Shown: piece by piece, positions 9,077-18,465 of the stretch | How the letters are laid out: every line of letters starts with the position of its first letter | How positions within the stretch are numbered: the first letter of the stretch is position 1 | Origin: Caldilineaceae bacterium | Lineage (GTDB): Bacteria; Chloroflexota; Anaerolineae; Caldilineales; Caldilineaceae | Direction: 5' to 3' | NCBI GenBank assembly: GCA_019637645.1 | Contig: JAHBVH010000032.1 | Location: forward strand, 27,006-91,005 | Length of the DNA: 64,000 nucleotides | Notes under the pieces: model-generated | What the model saw: the letters and a program-made list of their open reading frames with translations, nothing else | Databases searched by the model: none | What the model was told of the DNA's origin: nothing | Program-made: the position numbers and the translations under genes

Positions 9077-12000
9077 CTACTGCGTCACAAAGGGCAAAAA
9101 CAATTGCTGACCATTTTGTACGGTAATGATCTTGGGGAGGGCGACCAGCCCATCATCGTCCTCGGCATAGACGGCAATCCGATAGAGACCGGATTCGTCA
9201 AAGCCGGGGTATTCGCTCCCAAAGGTATTCGTACTTTGTAATTGTAACACGATCGTGGGCAAAGTCTCGGGAATAAGCTCTTGGCTGTTAGTTGGTGGGC
9301 GATAGGAAGGGGGATAGATGACGGCCCATACCCGCCGCACCCGTTTATTATCGCGCACCTCTGCCGTAATCGCGCCGCGCCGGTCGGTGATTATATTCGG
9401 CCCTTGGGCGCTGACCACATAGGGAGCCCAGCTATCGTTGTTGTTCGTATCGGCATAGCCAGGGCCCCGTTGGCTAGCCAAGGCGACATCTTCGGCTTCA
9501 TTGGGAATGCCGTTGCCATTGCCGTCGAGCCAGGGTTCTTGTTGGAGCCGCGTCAATTCGCGGGAAACGGCATAGGCCGCCCGGAAGCTGTTATGCAGAC
9601 TATAGCCCTGGTGCAAAGAGGCAACCAATTGGTCGGAAAAATAAGCACCAGCGCTCGACGCATAGGCGACGGTGGCCGCGGTGGTCGAGGCGATGATCAA
9701 GCGCCCGGGCTTGCTCACCCGCTGAACACCTTCGATAAAGCTGCCTGAGTAGCATGCTTCAATGATCACCGTCACTTTGGCGCTGGGTGCCGCGGCTTCG
9801 AACTGATCCACCCATTCATTGAGCTGGGCGGGGGTGAGGATCTGCTGGGTGACGCCATCGAGATAGAATTTGCCGATATCGCCATGATCCATCAAGTAGA
9901 TCGTGAGTTGCTGGTTTGGCCTGATCTGACCGGCTGCCCAGGTGACAATTGCCTCTTGCAGATTCGCCAAATTGGCGGGTTTATCATAGCCAGCCATGCT
10001 GGGGTCGGTGGTTAGGTATTGAATGGCGTCATCCGTATAACCATTGGCTTTGTAGAGATCGTAGACCGCTTGCGTGACAAAGTTGATATTCTTTTGGACC
10101 GCATCGGGGTTTTTGAGCCGTCCGGCCACCAGAATCAAGAGGCCACTGCTGGGGGTAGACGGTGTATCGACGGTCTGTAGGCGGCGTACCGAAAGGCGAT
10201 AGGCCACTTGGGGGCCAGCTAAAGTCGGGTCGGCATCGCTCAAGCGGATGTAAAAGGTGCCATTGCTCGTTGCTGTAACGTCAAGCCGTACGCCAGGGGC
10301 AAAGGTTGCGGAAAATTGATCACTGGCGGCACTTTCGCATTGAGGATAGACCTCGATATTGACATCGGTTGGGGCCTTCAGCGGCACTTGGACTTCAATG
10401 CGATAGGTTGCCCCGCTGCTGGTGTCAAAGCGCACCCAATCGGTATCGCCTGGTTTGTGGAAGGTCCGCTCCTGACCAACGCCATTGGGCTCAATCGGTT
10501 TCGCCGCGCTACAGGTGTCATCCTCTTCATAGCTGTCACTCCCATCGGGGGCTGGGGTATCGGGCAATTTCGCATAACTGACATTGACCGTCTGGTCGTT
10601 TGAGGGCATGACCAACATAGTTGTCGGTTCGCTGCTATTTGTCGCCCCCTGCCAGCCACTGACGACCCAGCCTGCCGCTGGGGTCGCCGCCAGCGTAATG
10701 GCCTCGCCGCTCACATATTGGCCCGCCGGGCAAGTGGGCGAGTTGGCTGGCGTCGCGGTCGGATCATAGCCCGCACCACTATGGAGCCGCGTGAGGATAT
10801 AACAAGGCTGGGTATATAGCGCGCTCACGGTGTGGTTATGGGCGGGCATGGGGAGGGTATTGGTGCTGCTGGTGCTGCTGTCGTTGGCCGTGCCGCTCCA
10901 ACCGATGAGGGCCCAACCCGTTGCTGGGGTGGCGCTGAGGTTGATCATTTCACCGGCAATGTATTGGCCCGCTGGGCAACTGGTTGAATTGGCAGGCGTT
11001 GCCGTCGGGTCGCTGCCACCGCCGCTATGAGCTAGCGTCAGCGCGTAACAACCTTGACCGTACGCCACACTCACGCTATGGTTGCCATCTGGCATAAAGA
11101 CCGTATTGGTGACGGCTGTGCTGGCGTCGTTACGGGTGCCGGTCCACCCTGCCACTTGCCAATGGATCGCTGGCATCGCCGTCGCCATAATAACCTCGCC
11201 TGCTGCATATGCACCCGCGGGGCAGCCCAGCGAATTGTTTGGGCGAAAGGCCAGGGCCTCGCCTAGCCCTGTGTGGGTGCCGGTCAGGCTCCGGCAAGCG
11301 GTCATGACATCTTCGGGGATGGTACGCCACGAGCCACTATCCCCAAGCTGCCCAGAGAAGTTGGCTCCCCAACACTTTACACTATGGCTGTCGGTTAGGG
11401 CACAAGAGTGTCCATAGCCAAGGGCAATGGCGCGGCCTTGGGCACTCACCGCGCCCGGGCTGGCCGCGACTACTGTCCCGCTAAGACCAACCACATCGAC
11501 TGGTGTGGTATGATCGGTAAAGGTACCGTCACCTAGTTGTCCATAGAAGTTGGCTCCCCAGCATTTGACGACGCCCGCCGTGGTCACCGCACAGGTATGC
11601 ACGCTATCGGCTGCCGCGTTACTAACACCACTGCCCAATCCACTGACTGCCACTGGCGTAAGGCGGCTCGTGGTGCTGCTATCGCCGATCTGACCATTGC
11701 CGTTATAGCCCCAACAGCGGAGGGCACCACTGCTGAGCACCGCACAGTTGTGCCAAGAACCTGTGGCGAGGCTACTGACAGTCGTGAGCCCTTGTGTCAC
11801 GACGGGGGTAGAACGGTTGATCGTCGTGTTGTCGCCCAATTGCCCATAGATGTTGTAGCCCCAACAGCGGACGCCGCCACTCGTCAGGAGGGCACAGCTA
11901 TGGTACCCATCGGCGCTAATGGCCTTGACACCGCTTGCCAGCCCGGTGACATCAACGGGCGTAGCGCGGTTGATGGTGCTGTTATCACCTAGTTGGCCTT

Positions 12001-13729
12001 GGGCATTGTAGCCCCAACATTTAACGCCACCCGTGCTCAACAAGGCACAGCTATGATAATAGCCATTCGCGACCGCAAGGACTCCGCTGCTGAGGCCACT
12101 GACCGCCGTGGGCTGGTTTTTGGCGATATTGGTGCCATCGCCCAGTTGACCATAGTAGTTGTGGCCCCAACAAAAGGCTTCACCAGCCGTTGTGCGGGCA
12201 CAGCTGTGATAGCTATTGCTCGCGATTTGGCTAACTTCGCTGAGATTAATGACATCGACCGGTGCCGGACGATTGAGGGTGGTGCCATCGCCGATCTGCC
12301 CATAGCCATTCTCGCCCCAACATTTCGCCCCGCCGCCAGTCGTCACCGCACAGCTGGTATCGCCACCGGCATAGACCTGGCTAATGCCACTGCTCAACCC
12401 AACGACATCGATCAGGGTCGTGCGTATGCTGCTGGTCCCATTGCCCAACTGGCCGCTCCCATTGGAGCCCCAGCATTTGATGGCCCCGGTTGTGAGCAAG
12501 GCGCATGTATGAGCCCCACCAGCTGTCAGCGCGGCTACGTTGCGGTTGAGGGTAATGACATCCACCGGCGTGGTGCGACGCGTGGTCGAACCGTCGCCTA
12601 ATTGGCCAGCATAATTACCTCCCCAACATTTCGCCCCCCCGCCCGTGGTTATGGCACAGCTGTGGTCGCCGCCCAGCGTAAGCGACACGACATCGCTGCT
12701 CAAGCCAACCACGTTGACCGGTTGATACCGATCAGACGTGGAACCATCGCCCAGTTGACCATTGTAATTATACCCCCAACATTTGACCCCGCCGCCCGTA
12801 ACAACTGCACAAGTATGGTTCCCATTGGCGCTTACGGCAAGCACACCACTGCTTAGCCCGAGTACATCTTGGGGGATATTGCGCGCCGCGGCTTGACCAT
12901 CGCCGAGCTGCCCATTATAGTTTTCGCCCCAACATTTGACCCCACCCGCGTTGGTTAACACACATACATGGCTGTTGCCACTGGTAATTGTTTGAATGCC
13001 ACTGGTGAGCCCGCCGATCTCCACCGGTGTAGTGCTGGTGACAACAGCGCTGTTTTGGTTGAACTCTTCGATACCATTCCAACACTTGACGCTGCCAACG
13101 TTGGTCAAGGCACAAACATATTCATCGCCTACTGCCAAATCGACAACGGTTGCATTGAGTTCTTGAATATCAATCGGTAGTGGATTAGCCAATCTCTCTT
13201 CTGAGTAGTCATAGCCGCCCCAACACTTGACACCACCGGCTGTTGTAATGGCACAGCTTTGGTAGTTGTTGGCACCTATCCCTGCTATACCGCTACTCAG
13301 GCCACTGACAAGGTTTGGCAGCGTCCGTGCCTCCAGCGTGCCGTCACCGATCTGACCATAGAAGTTTTCGCCCCAGCACTGCACTCCCCCACCGACCGTC
13401 AAGGCGCAGGTATGATTATAGCCAGCAGCGATTTGGGTGATGTTGGGTAACGGAACCAATAGATCGGTGCCGCCCGCTATTTGCTCTCGCACGGGTGGGG
13501 CAGGCGGGGTGGTATCGACGGCGTGTGCCTGCTCGCCTGTCAGCAGGAGAAGCCAGAAAAGCAGGAAGAAAAAGCTGCCGATGCGAAGGCGTTGGTCTTT
13601 CACAGGTCGTGGCCGGTCGTCATCGCTCGCGCGGGGTAACCGCGGCCTAGCGGCGACTCGATGGGTGTTGGCGCTGGCAGCGCACGAAGCACGTCGGTCA
13701 AGATGGGTCCTAGCCATGACTCTATCCAT
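9077..13729 (-). CDS. secreted RCC1-repeat protein with C13 (caspase-like) protease domain
   Basis: About 1550 residues. Order: hydrophobic export segment (about 70-85, FFFLLFWLLLL, then AHA); fourteen RCC1 repeats (about 95-810, unit AAGxxHTCALTxxGGVKCWG then NGQLGDG); three InlB-B-like repeats (CPAGxYxxGExIxLxATPAxGW, about 815-1050); a PPC-type beta-sandwich (about 1055-1180, DSYEEDDTCSAA); a clan CD peptidase C13 domain (about 1195-1440) with His1282 in LMDHGD and Cys1326 in IEACYSGSF; and a C-terminal domain ending LFLPFVTQ. RCC1 repeats fold as seven-bladed propellers, so fourteen imply two propellers. The protein should act outside the cell as a protease with binding modules; the substrate is unknown. 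The start is uncertain: ATG 13729 is used, while GTG 13603 would give a textbook 28-residue signal peptide. Confidence 0.85.
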   Translation of the reverse strand: MDRVMARTHLDRRASCAASANTHRVAARPRLPRASDDDRPRPVKDQRLRIGSFFFLLFWLLLLTGEQAHAVDTTPPAPPVREQIAGGTDLLVPLPNITQIAAGYNHTCALTVGGGVQCWGENFYGQIGDGTLEARTLPNLVSGLSSGIAGIGANNYQSCAITTAGGVKCWGGYDYSEERLANPLPIDIQELNATVVDLAVGDEYVCALTNVGSVKCWNGIEEFNQNSAVVTSTTPVEIGGLTSGIQTITSGNSHVCVLTNAGGVKCWGENYNGQLGDGQAAARNIPQDVLGLSSGVLAVSANGNHTCAVVTGGGVKCWGYNYNGQLGDGSTSDRYQPVNVVGLSSDVVSLTLGGDHSCAITTGGGAKCWGGNYAGQLGDGSTTRRTTPVDVITLNRNVAALTAGGAHTCALLTTGAIKCWGSNGSGQLGNGTSSIRTTLIDVVGLSSGISQVYAGGDTSCAVTTGGGAKCWGENGYGQIGDGTTLNRPAPVDVINLSEVSQIASNSYHSCARTTAGEAFCWGHNYYGQLGDGTNIAKNQPTAVSGLSSGVLAVANGYYHSCALLSTGGVKCWGYNAQGQLGDNSTINRATPVDVTGLASGVKAISADGYHSCALLTSGGVRCWGYNIYGQLGDNTTINRSTPVVTQGLTTVSSLATGSWHNCAVLSSGALRCWGYNGNGQIGDSSTTSRLTPVAVSGLGSGVSNAAADSVHTCAVTTAGVVKCWGANFYGQLGDGTFTDHTTPVDVVGLSGTVVAASPGAVSAQGRAIALGYGHSCALTDSHSVKCWGANFSGQLGDSGSWRTIPEDVMTACRSLTGTHTGLGEALAFRPNNSLGCPAGAYAAGEVIMATAMPAIHWQVAGWTGTRNDASTAVTNTVFMPDGNHSVSVAYGQGCYALTLAHSGGGSDPTATPANSTSCPAGQYIAGEMINLSATPATGWALIGWSGTANDSSTSSTNTLPMPAHNHTVSALYTQPCYILTRLHSGAGYDPTATPANSPTCPAGQYVSGEAITLAATPAAGWVVSGWQGATNSSEPTTMLVMPSNDQTVNVSYAKLPDTPAPDGSDSYEEDDTCSAAKPIEPNGVGQERTFHKPGDTDWVRFDTSSGATYRIEVQVPLKAPTDVNIEVYPQCESAASDQFSATFAPGVRLDVTATSNGTFYIRLSDADPTLAGPQVAYRLSVRRLQTVDTPSTPSSGLLILVAGRLKNPDAVQKNINFVTQAVYDLYKANGYTDDAIQYLTTDPSMAGYDKPANLANLQEAIVTWAAGQIRPNQQLTIYLMDHGDIGKFYLDGVTQQILTPAQLNEWVDQFEAAAPSAKVTVIIEACYSGSFIEGVQRVSKPGRLIIASTTAATVAYASSAGAYFSDQLVASLHQGYSLHNSFRAAYAVSRELTRLQQEPWLDGNGNGIPNEAEDVALASQRGPGYADTNNNDSWAPYVVSAQGPNIITDRRGAITAEVRDNKRVRRVWAVIYPPSYRPPTNSQELIPETLPTIVLQLQSTNTFGSEYPGFDESGLYRIAVYAEDDDGLVALPKIITVQNGQQLFLPFVTQ
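11280..13450 (-). repeat. coding tandem repeats of about 150 bp (14 RCC1 units)
   Basis: Fourteen diverged copies of a unit of roughly 150 bp encode the RCC1 repeats of the protease gene. Units vary in length and identity; the second, third and last are the most degenerate (the third has NGIEEFNQNS in place of the GQLGDG turn). The periodicity opens long spurious reading frames on the opposite strand. Confidence 0.85.
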
Positions 13730-14162
13730 AGATGAAAAATCCCTTATAACTCCTATTACACAAGCGTTTCTTGGGAAAACGGTAAGGCTGAACGATTTGT
13801 GCAGATGGCGAGACGGCAACAGATGTTGAAACTCACCCTTGGCACAGCGTATCAATGTATCAATCATGGTGGGCAACTAGGCTTGGACATCGGGGCGGCT
13901 GACGCATTGCCCATCAATTATACATGAAAAAAACAGCATGAACTAGCGGATTTTCACCTACTTCCTGTCGTACAAGTGGCGGCAAGGACCATAAATCTTG
14001 TAGCCGTTTCCTGCTGTGATATACTTGTGCTGGCAATGAGGACGAGTGATGCAATCCAGCACGGTTTATTGAATAAACGGAGTATTCCCCCTAATTTGTC
14101 CATGGTGGTGTACGGGCTAGCGCAAGCGCTGCCGTGGGCAGCCAGAAAAGTGAGGTAAGTGG
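13730..14162. other. divergent intergenic region upstream of the P450 gene
   Basis: This 430-base gap separates the divergent RCC1-protease and P450 genes. No convincing gene is visible. It holds a candidate promoter for the P450 gene and a small AT-rich palindrome (GTTTATTGAATAAAC, about 14064-14078). Nothing else was recognised. Confidence 0.5.
13998..14025 (+). promoter_or_regulatory. candidate sigma-70 promoter for the P450 gene
   Basis: TTGTAG (13998-14003) and TATACT (14020-14025) with a 16-base spacer would start transcription near 14032, about 130 bases before the P450 start codon. The -10 box is good; the -35 box matches the consensus only partly. Confidence 0.4.
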
Positions 14163-15413
14163 ATGGCTGAGCAAACATTGTTTGATTTATATAGCACAAC
14201 CTTTAAGCGCGATGCCTATTCGATCTATGAACAATTGCGGTCTCAGGGGCCAGTGGTAAAAAATATTGGCCTGAATGGCAATGGCTCCCTTTGGTTTGTC
14301 ACTGGCTATGCCGAGGCCGAAGCGGTGCTGCGCGACCATAAGCGCTTTGTCAAAAATTATCATAACACCCTGACTGCCCAGCAACGCGCCCAATTACCGC
14401 CCATGTCGCGGTTGACCCAGCTCCTTGACCAGCATATGTTGAATTTGGACGGGGAGGATCATTTGCGCCAGCGGGCTTTGGTGAATAAAGCCTTTTCGAG
14501 CCGGATCATCAATGGCCTGCACGAGCGGGTTCAAGCCATTGCCGATGGCTTGCTAGATCAGGTGCAGGCGCAGGGTACGATGAATCTGATCGACGATTAT
14601 GCTTTTCCGCTGCCGATTGTGGTCATTGCCGAAATGTTGGGCATCCCTGCCGCCGACCGCAACCGCTTCCGGGCTTGGTCCGATGCATTTGTGACCCCTG
14701 CCGTCAATGAGGAGGAGTGGCGCCGCGCCGAGAAGCTGCTCATTGAATTTGTGGACTATCTCGGCCAGATCTTTGCTGAACGGCGGCAACGCCCGCGCCA
14801 GGATTTGATCACCGCTTTGTTACAAGCGGATGAGGGGGGCGACAAGCTCAGTGAAGAAGAGCTGCATAGCATGGTGGTTCTTTTGATTGTCGCTGGTCAT
14901 GAGACCACGGTGAACCTGATTGGCAATGGCACCTTGGCCTTGCTACGCCACCCTGCCCAAATGGCGCAATTGAAAGCCGACCCCACCCTTATGCCCGCCG
15001 CAATTGAGGAGTTATTGCGCTATGATGGCCCCGTAGAGCGGGCCACCTTGCGCTTTGCCGCGGTCGATGCGGAACTAGCCGGCCAGTGGATTCGTCGCGG
15101 CGAGGCGGTTTCTGTGGTTCTCGGCGGTGCCGACCGTGATCCGGCGCACTTTGCGCAGCCCGATCAGCTAGATTTAACGCGCGAGAACAATCGTCATTTG
15201 GCCTTTGGTTATGGTGTTCACTACTGTGTGGGGGCTCCCCTCGCCCGGATGGAAGGCCGGATCGCCCTCAACACGCTGCTGCAGCGTCTGCCCAACCTGC
15301 GCTTAGCCGCTCCGGTAGAGACCCTCGCGTGGCGCTTCAATCCGATCCTCCGTGGGTTGCAACAACTGCCGGTCGCTTGGGATGTTGTATCCCCAGCCCC
15401 GCCCGCTGTTTAG
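14163..15413 (+). CDS. cytochrome P450
   Basis: A 416-residue soluble bacterial P450, a haem mono-oxygenase needing separate redox partners that are not encoded nearby. All class signatures are present: I-helix oxygen-binding motif AGHETT (about 244-249), K-helix ExxR in EELLRYDGPVER, and the haem-ligand loop FGYGVHYCVGAPLAR with Cys355 as the thiolate ligand. There is no membrane anchor. Sequence style (ending in PLARMEGRIALNTLLQRLPNL) resembles CYP107-like families, which act on varied small molecules. The substrate cannot be told. The stop codon overlaps the end of the convergent aat gene by four bases. Confidence 0.95.
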   Translation: MAEQTLFDLYSTTFKRDAYSIYEQLRSQGPVVKNIGLNGNGSLWFVTGYAEAEAVLRDHKRFVKNYHNTLTAQQRAQLPPMSRLTQLLDQHMLNLDGEDHLRQRALVNKAFSSRIINGLHERVQAIADGLLDQVQAQGTMNLIDDYAFPLPIVVIAEMLGIPAADRNRFRAWSDAFVTPAVNEEEWRRAEKLLIEFVDYLGQIFAERRQRPRQDLITALLQADEGGDKLSEEELHSMVVLLIVAGHETTVNLIGNGTLALLRHPAQMAQLKADPTLMPAAIEELLRYDGPVERATLRFAAVDAELAGQWIRRGEAVSVVLGGADRDPAHFAQPDQLDLTRENNRHLAFGYGVHYCVGAPLARMEGRIALNTLLQRLPNLRLAAPVETLAWRFNPILRGLQQLPVAWDVVSPAPPAV

Positions 15414-16018
15414 AACGAACTGGAGAGGACGCCAACGGTTAATAACGCTGTGCGTAGGTAACTGTGATATTCCGTCCGCGGAATCTCTACTGTGCCAAAG
15501 CGGCGCAAGTGTTCGGTCATAAATTGCGTATCGAGCAGAGTAAAACCACCAGCGCGCAGCCGCTCCACTAGATAGACCAGCGCGATCTTGCTGCTATCGG
15601 TGGCGTGGCTAAACATACTTTCGCCGGCGAAGAGACCGCCAATGGCGACGCCGTACAACCCACCGACCAATTCGCCGTCGATCCAGGTCTCGACACTATG
15701 GGCATAGCCTAATTCGTGTAGTTCACAGTAAATCTCAATAATCGCAGGCGTAATCCAGGTGTTTACGCGGTCCGGCCCGGGCGCTGCACAAGCGCTGATC
15801 ACGGCATAAAATGCACTATTGACGCGTACCTCGAAGCCACCCTGACGGATACGCCGCGCCAGCGAGCGGGGGACATGAAAGCGATCATCCAGTGGAATAA
15901 TGGCCCGCGGATCGGGGTCATACCAATAGATCTCCCCGTCATCGTGCCCCATGGGAAAGATCCCTTGGCTGTACGTATAAAGGAGTAGTTCTGGGGTTAG
16001 TTCGGCTGGGTCACTCAT
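15410..16018 (-). CDS. aat: leucyl/phenylalanyl-tRNA-protein transferase
   Basis: A 202-residue cytosolic enzyme that moves Leu or Phe from aminoacyl-tRNA to proteins with N-terminal Lys or Arg, marking them for ClpS/ClpAP degradation (N-degron pathway). Typical family blocks are visible: LLLYTYSQGIFPMG near the N-terminus, WYDPDPRAIIPLD, the SVETW segment, GGLYGVAIGGLFAGESMFS, and ALVYLVERLRAGGFTLLDTQ before the conserved HLRRFG. Length is close to the usual family length. It lies downstream of the ThDP-enzyme gene on the same strand, with an inverted repeat between them. Confidence 0.95.
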   Translation of the reverse strand: MSDPAELTPELLLYTYSQGIFPMGHDDGEIYWYDPDPRAIIPLDDRFHVPRSLARRIRQGGFEVRVNSAFYAVISACAAPGPDRVNTWITPAIIEIYCELHELGYAHSVETWIDGELVGGLYGVAIGGLFAGESMFSHATDSSKIALVYLVERLRAGGFTLLDTQFMTEHLRRFGTVEIPRTEYHSYLRTALLTVGVLSSSF

Positions 16019-16038
16019 GGCAAATTCTAGGGTAAATT

Positions 16039-16095
16039 CAGTGGGACAGTGAGACAGTGGGACAGAGAATACGCTACTGACCTACTGTCCTACTG
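16039..16095 (-). repeat. imperfect inverted repeat between the ThDP-enzyme gene and aat
   Basis: CAGTGGGACAGT (16039-16050, partly repeated at 16055-16065) pairs with ACTGTCCTACTG (16084-16095) at 11 of 12 positions, or 12 counting a G-U pair. It starts immediately after the ThDP-enzyme stop codon. A role as 3' hairpin is plausible; there is no T-run. Confidence 0.45.
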
Positions 16096-16097
16096 AC

Positions 16098-17714
16098 CTA
16101 GCGCGGTGTCGTCGGATAACTGACGGGGTCGAGCATGACTTCGATGACCATAGGCCGCCCACTGGTCAAGGCGGTAGCCAAGGCCACAGTGTACTCGGTT
16201 TCATTACGAACACGCGTTGCGGCCAGACCATAGGCGGTGGCAATTTGGGCAAAGTTGGGGCTGGGAAACTCGGTGCCATAGATGGGTTTGCCCGCGCGTA
16301 CTTGGTGGGAGCGAATGAGGTCAATCGCGCTGTCGTTGAGTACGATAACAATCACAGGCAACTGCCATTGGGCCAGAACCCCCAATTCGCCCATGACCAT
16401 CGCCATCCCGGCATCGCCGGTGAGACAGACTGTGGGCTGGCCGCCTAGCGCAAAGCTCGCCCCGATGGCGCTGGGCAAGGCAAAGCCCATGCACGAAAGC
16501 CCATTCGAGACCAAAAAGCGATTCGCCATATAGGTCGGCCAAGCCAGCGAGCTGTGAATTTTGTGCGAGCCGACATCGACAGCCAGCAAACTCTCGCGTG
16601 GCAACTGCTGCCGCAGCATGGCGAGGACTTGCTGCGGTAGCAAGCGCCCCGCGGCGGGCTCGGGCAGGGGTGCTTGGGCCACCTTCGCGTGGAAGGCCGC
16701 CACCCGATTAGCGCCCCAAGTGGTAGCGGTGCCAAACTGACTATCGGCAAGCTGCTGTAAAATGGGCTCCATTGCGCCCACAAACTCGATCTGGGCTGGC
16801 AGCACGGGATCGACATTCGCCCAAGGCGCAATCCAAATCAACGGTGCTGCCTGATCCCACTTCTTCACCAATTCCACCACATCCAAGCCCACAGCCACGA
16901 TACAATCGGCTTCATCCAAAATTTCATAGGCCGGATCGGTGCGGGTCAAGCCAATCACCCCGGTTGCTAGTGGATGATCGTCAGGGATGGCCCCTTTACT
17001 TTTGGGCAAGACAATCACGGGGGCGCTAGCGGCTTCGGCTAGCTCGGCTAACGCGGCATAGGGCTGCTCTGGCTCCAGCCCGAGCCCCGCCACGATCACA
17101 GGCTTACGCGCGGTGGCGAGGAGTTGACGGGCCTGCGCTACTTTGGTGATAGGTGTCTGTGCGTCTTCCGCGACTATTGTGGCTGCCTCTGCTGCACCCG
17201 GCTCTTGTTCTTCGCGACTGGGGAGGGCTGCTTCTTCATTGCTGAGTTGGAGATGGATAGGGCCTGGTCGGCCTGCTTGGGCCAGGGCCAGGGCCTGTTG
17301 GGTTACCGATTGGACATTGTGCGCCGTTACTTTGAAAGTGCCTTTGGTGATCGGGCGATAGAGCGCGTGCAGATCCAGCACCTGGTGGGTATAGTCGGGC
17401 AGAAGGGCATCCGGCTTTTGTGCCGTGACCACCAAAACGGGCGACCGATCTAAGTAGGCATGAGCCACGCCAGCCACGGCATTGGTGGCCCCTGGCCCTA
17501 GCGTGGTCAAGACCACGCCTGGTTTACCCGTCAGGCGTGCCATGGCATCGGCCATAAAGACCGCGGAGGATTCGTTATGGACAAAGACAAAGCGGAGGTT
17601 GCGGCGGCGCAGGGCATCTAAAATTTCGACGACCTCACCACCGGGCAGCCCAAAGACAGTATCAATCCCCGCAGCGGCTAGGGTATCGACGAAGCGTTCG
17701 GCTACAGTCGGCAT
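16098..17714 (-). CDS. thiamine diphosphate-dependent enzyme, acetolactate synthase-like
   Basis: A 538-residue cytosolic ThDP enzyme with the three domains of the acetolactate-synthase superfamily. The N-terminal Pyr domain carries the cofactor-activating Glu in VHNESSA and the GPGATNAVAGVAHAYLD block. A central Rossmann-like domain covers about 190-320. The C-terminal PP domain has GDAGMAMVMGELG followed by LNDSA, the Mg/ThDP diphosphate motif. It would carboligate or decarboxylate a 2-oxoacid. No regulatory small subunit lies nearby, and the neighbours are not branched-chain amino acid genes, so a catabolic role or another 2-oxoacid decarboxylase activity is as likely as acetolactate synthesis. 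Confidence 0.85.
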   Translation of the reverse strand: MPTVAERFVDTLAAAGIDTVFGLPGGEVVEILDALRRRNLRFVFVHNESSAVFMADAMARLTGKPGVVLTTLGPGATNAVAGVAHAYLDRSPVLVVTAQKPDALLPDYTHQVLDLHALYRPITKGTFKVTAHNVQSVTQQALALAQAGRPGPIHLQLSNEEAALPSREEQEPGAAEAATIVAEDAQTPITKVAQARQLLATARKPVIVAGLGLEPEQPYAALAELAEAASAPVIVLPKSKGAIPDDHPLATGVIGLTRTDPAYEILDEADCIVAVGLDVVELVKKWDQAAPLIWIAPWANVDPVLPAQIEFVGAMEPILQQLADSQFGTATTWGANRVAAFHAKVAQAPLPEPAAGRLLPQQVLAMLRQQLPRESLLAVDVGSHKIHSSLAWPTYMANRFLVSNGLSCMGFALPSAIGASFALGGQPTVCLTGDAGMAMVMGELGVLAQWQLPVIVIVLNDSAIDLIRSHQVRAGKPIYGTEFPSPNFAQIATAYGLAATRVRNETEYTVALATALTSGRPMVIEVMLDPVSYPTTPR

Positions 17715-17813
17715 GAAACACTCATTTTTCCTCTGTAGTTCAGATGGTTGATTGGTATTGGCATGGCGGATGAGGACAGCAGTCAGGCTATTATAGCCGC
17801 GTTCCCCAGCGGC

Positions 17814-18461
17814 TCAAACCCCGACCACGTGTTGCAGCCAGCAGTCTGCCAATAAGCGATGACCGGCGGGCGTGGGGTGAACGCCATCGGCGGCCCAGTA
17901 CTCAGCCGGTGCTTGACGAAGGGCCTCGCGCAGCACACTTTGGAAAGGCACAAAAATGGCGTCAAACGCGCTGGCTATCTCGCGTACGACGGCCCGGCGT
18001 TGATCCATCTCGGTCACCCACCCTTCGGTGACTACGCCACAGGGTAGGACAAAGGGCTCGCAGAGGACAAATTGGACATTGGGCAGTTGTTCACGTGTAT
18101 AGTCTAGCAACATCCGGTAGATGGTGGCATACCGCTCAATCTCGACGCCGTTGTTATACATAAAGCCATGCCATGTATCGTTTACCCCAATCAAAAGGCT
18201 GATCAGATCGGGCTGGAGGTTGATGGCATCGATCCGCCAGCGGGCATAGAGATCGACCACGCGGTTGCCACTAATGCCGCGGTTCCAGATCTGGAGCCCC
18301 GCGCTGGGCTGGGTTGCCAAGAGCTGCGCGGCGATCAGGTGGCAATAGCCCGTGCCCAAGGCACTGCCCACATTGGCTTGGGCCTGCTGCTCGCGATTGC
18401 GTCCCGTGTCGGTAATCGAGTCGCCTTGAAAAAGAATTTTGCTGTTTGGTTTGAGGCTCAT
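17814..18461 (-). CDS. SGNH/GDSL hydrolase family esterase
   Basis: A 215-residue hydrolase with all four SGNH blocks: GDSI (nucleophile Ser, block I), RGISGNR (Gly, block II), IGVNDTW (Asn, block III) and DGVHPTPAGH (Asp and His, block V). No signal peptide is visible, so it should be cytosolic. The natural ester substrate is unknown; sugar-ester deacetylases look similar. Its start lies four bases after the stop codon of the dimethylglycine-dehydrogenase-like gene, so the two are translated from one message. Confidence 0.9.
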   Translation of the reverse strand: MSLKPNSKILFQGDSITDTGRNREQQAQANVGSALGTGYCHLIAAQLLATQPSAGLQIWNRGISGNRVVDLYARWRIDAINLQPDLISLLIGVNDTWHGFMYNNGVEIERYATIYRMLLDYTREQLPNVQFVLCEPFVLPCGVVTEGWVTEMDQRRAVVREIASAFDAIFVPFQSVLREALRQAPAEYWAADGVHPTPAGHRLLADCWLQHVVGV

Positions 18462-18465
18462 GAGT

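Noticed and set aside
9281..13180. Several long plus-strand open frames opposite the RCC1-protease gene
   Set aside because: They are in the mirrored frame of a repetitive coding region, lack ribosome-binding sites and recognisable domains, and disagree with the clear RCC1/C13 coding on the minus strand.
11280..13450. Regular repeats as a CRISPR array
   Set aside because: The periodicity of about 150 bp is coding (RCC1 units), the repeats are diverged, and there are no unique spacers.
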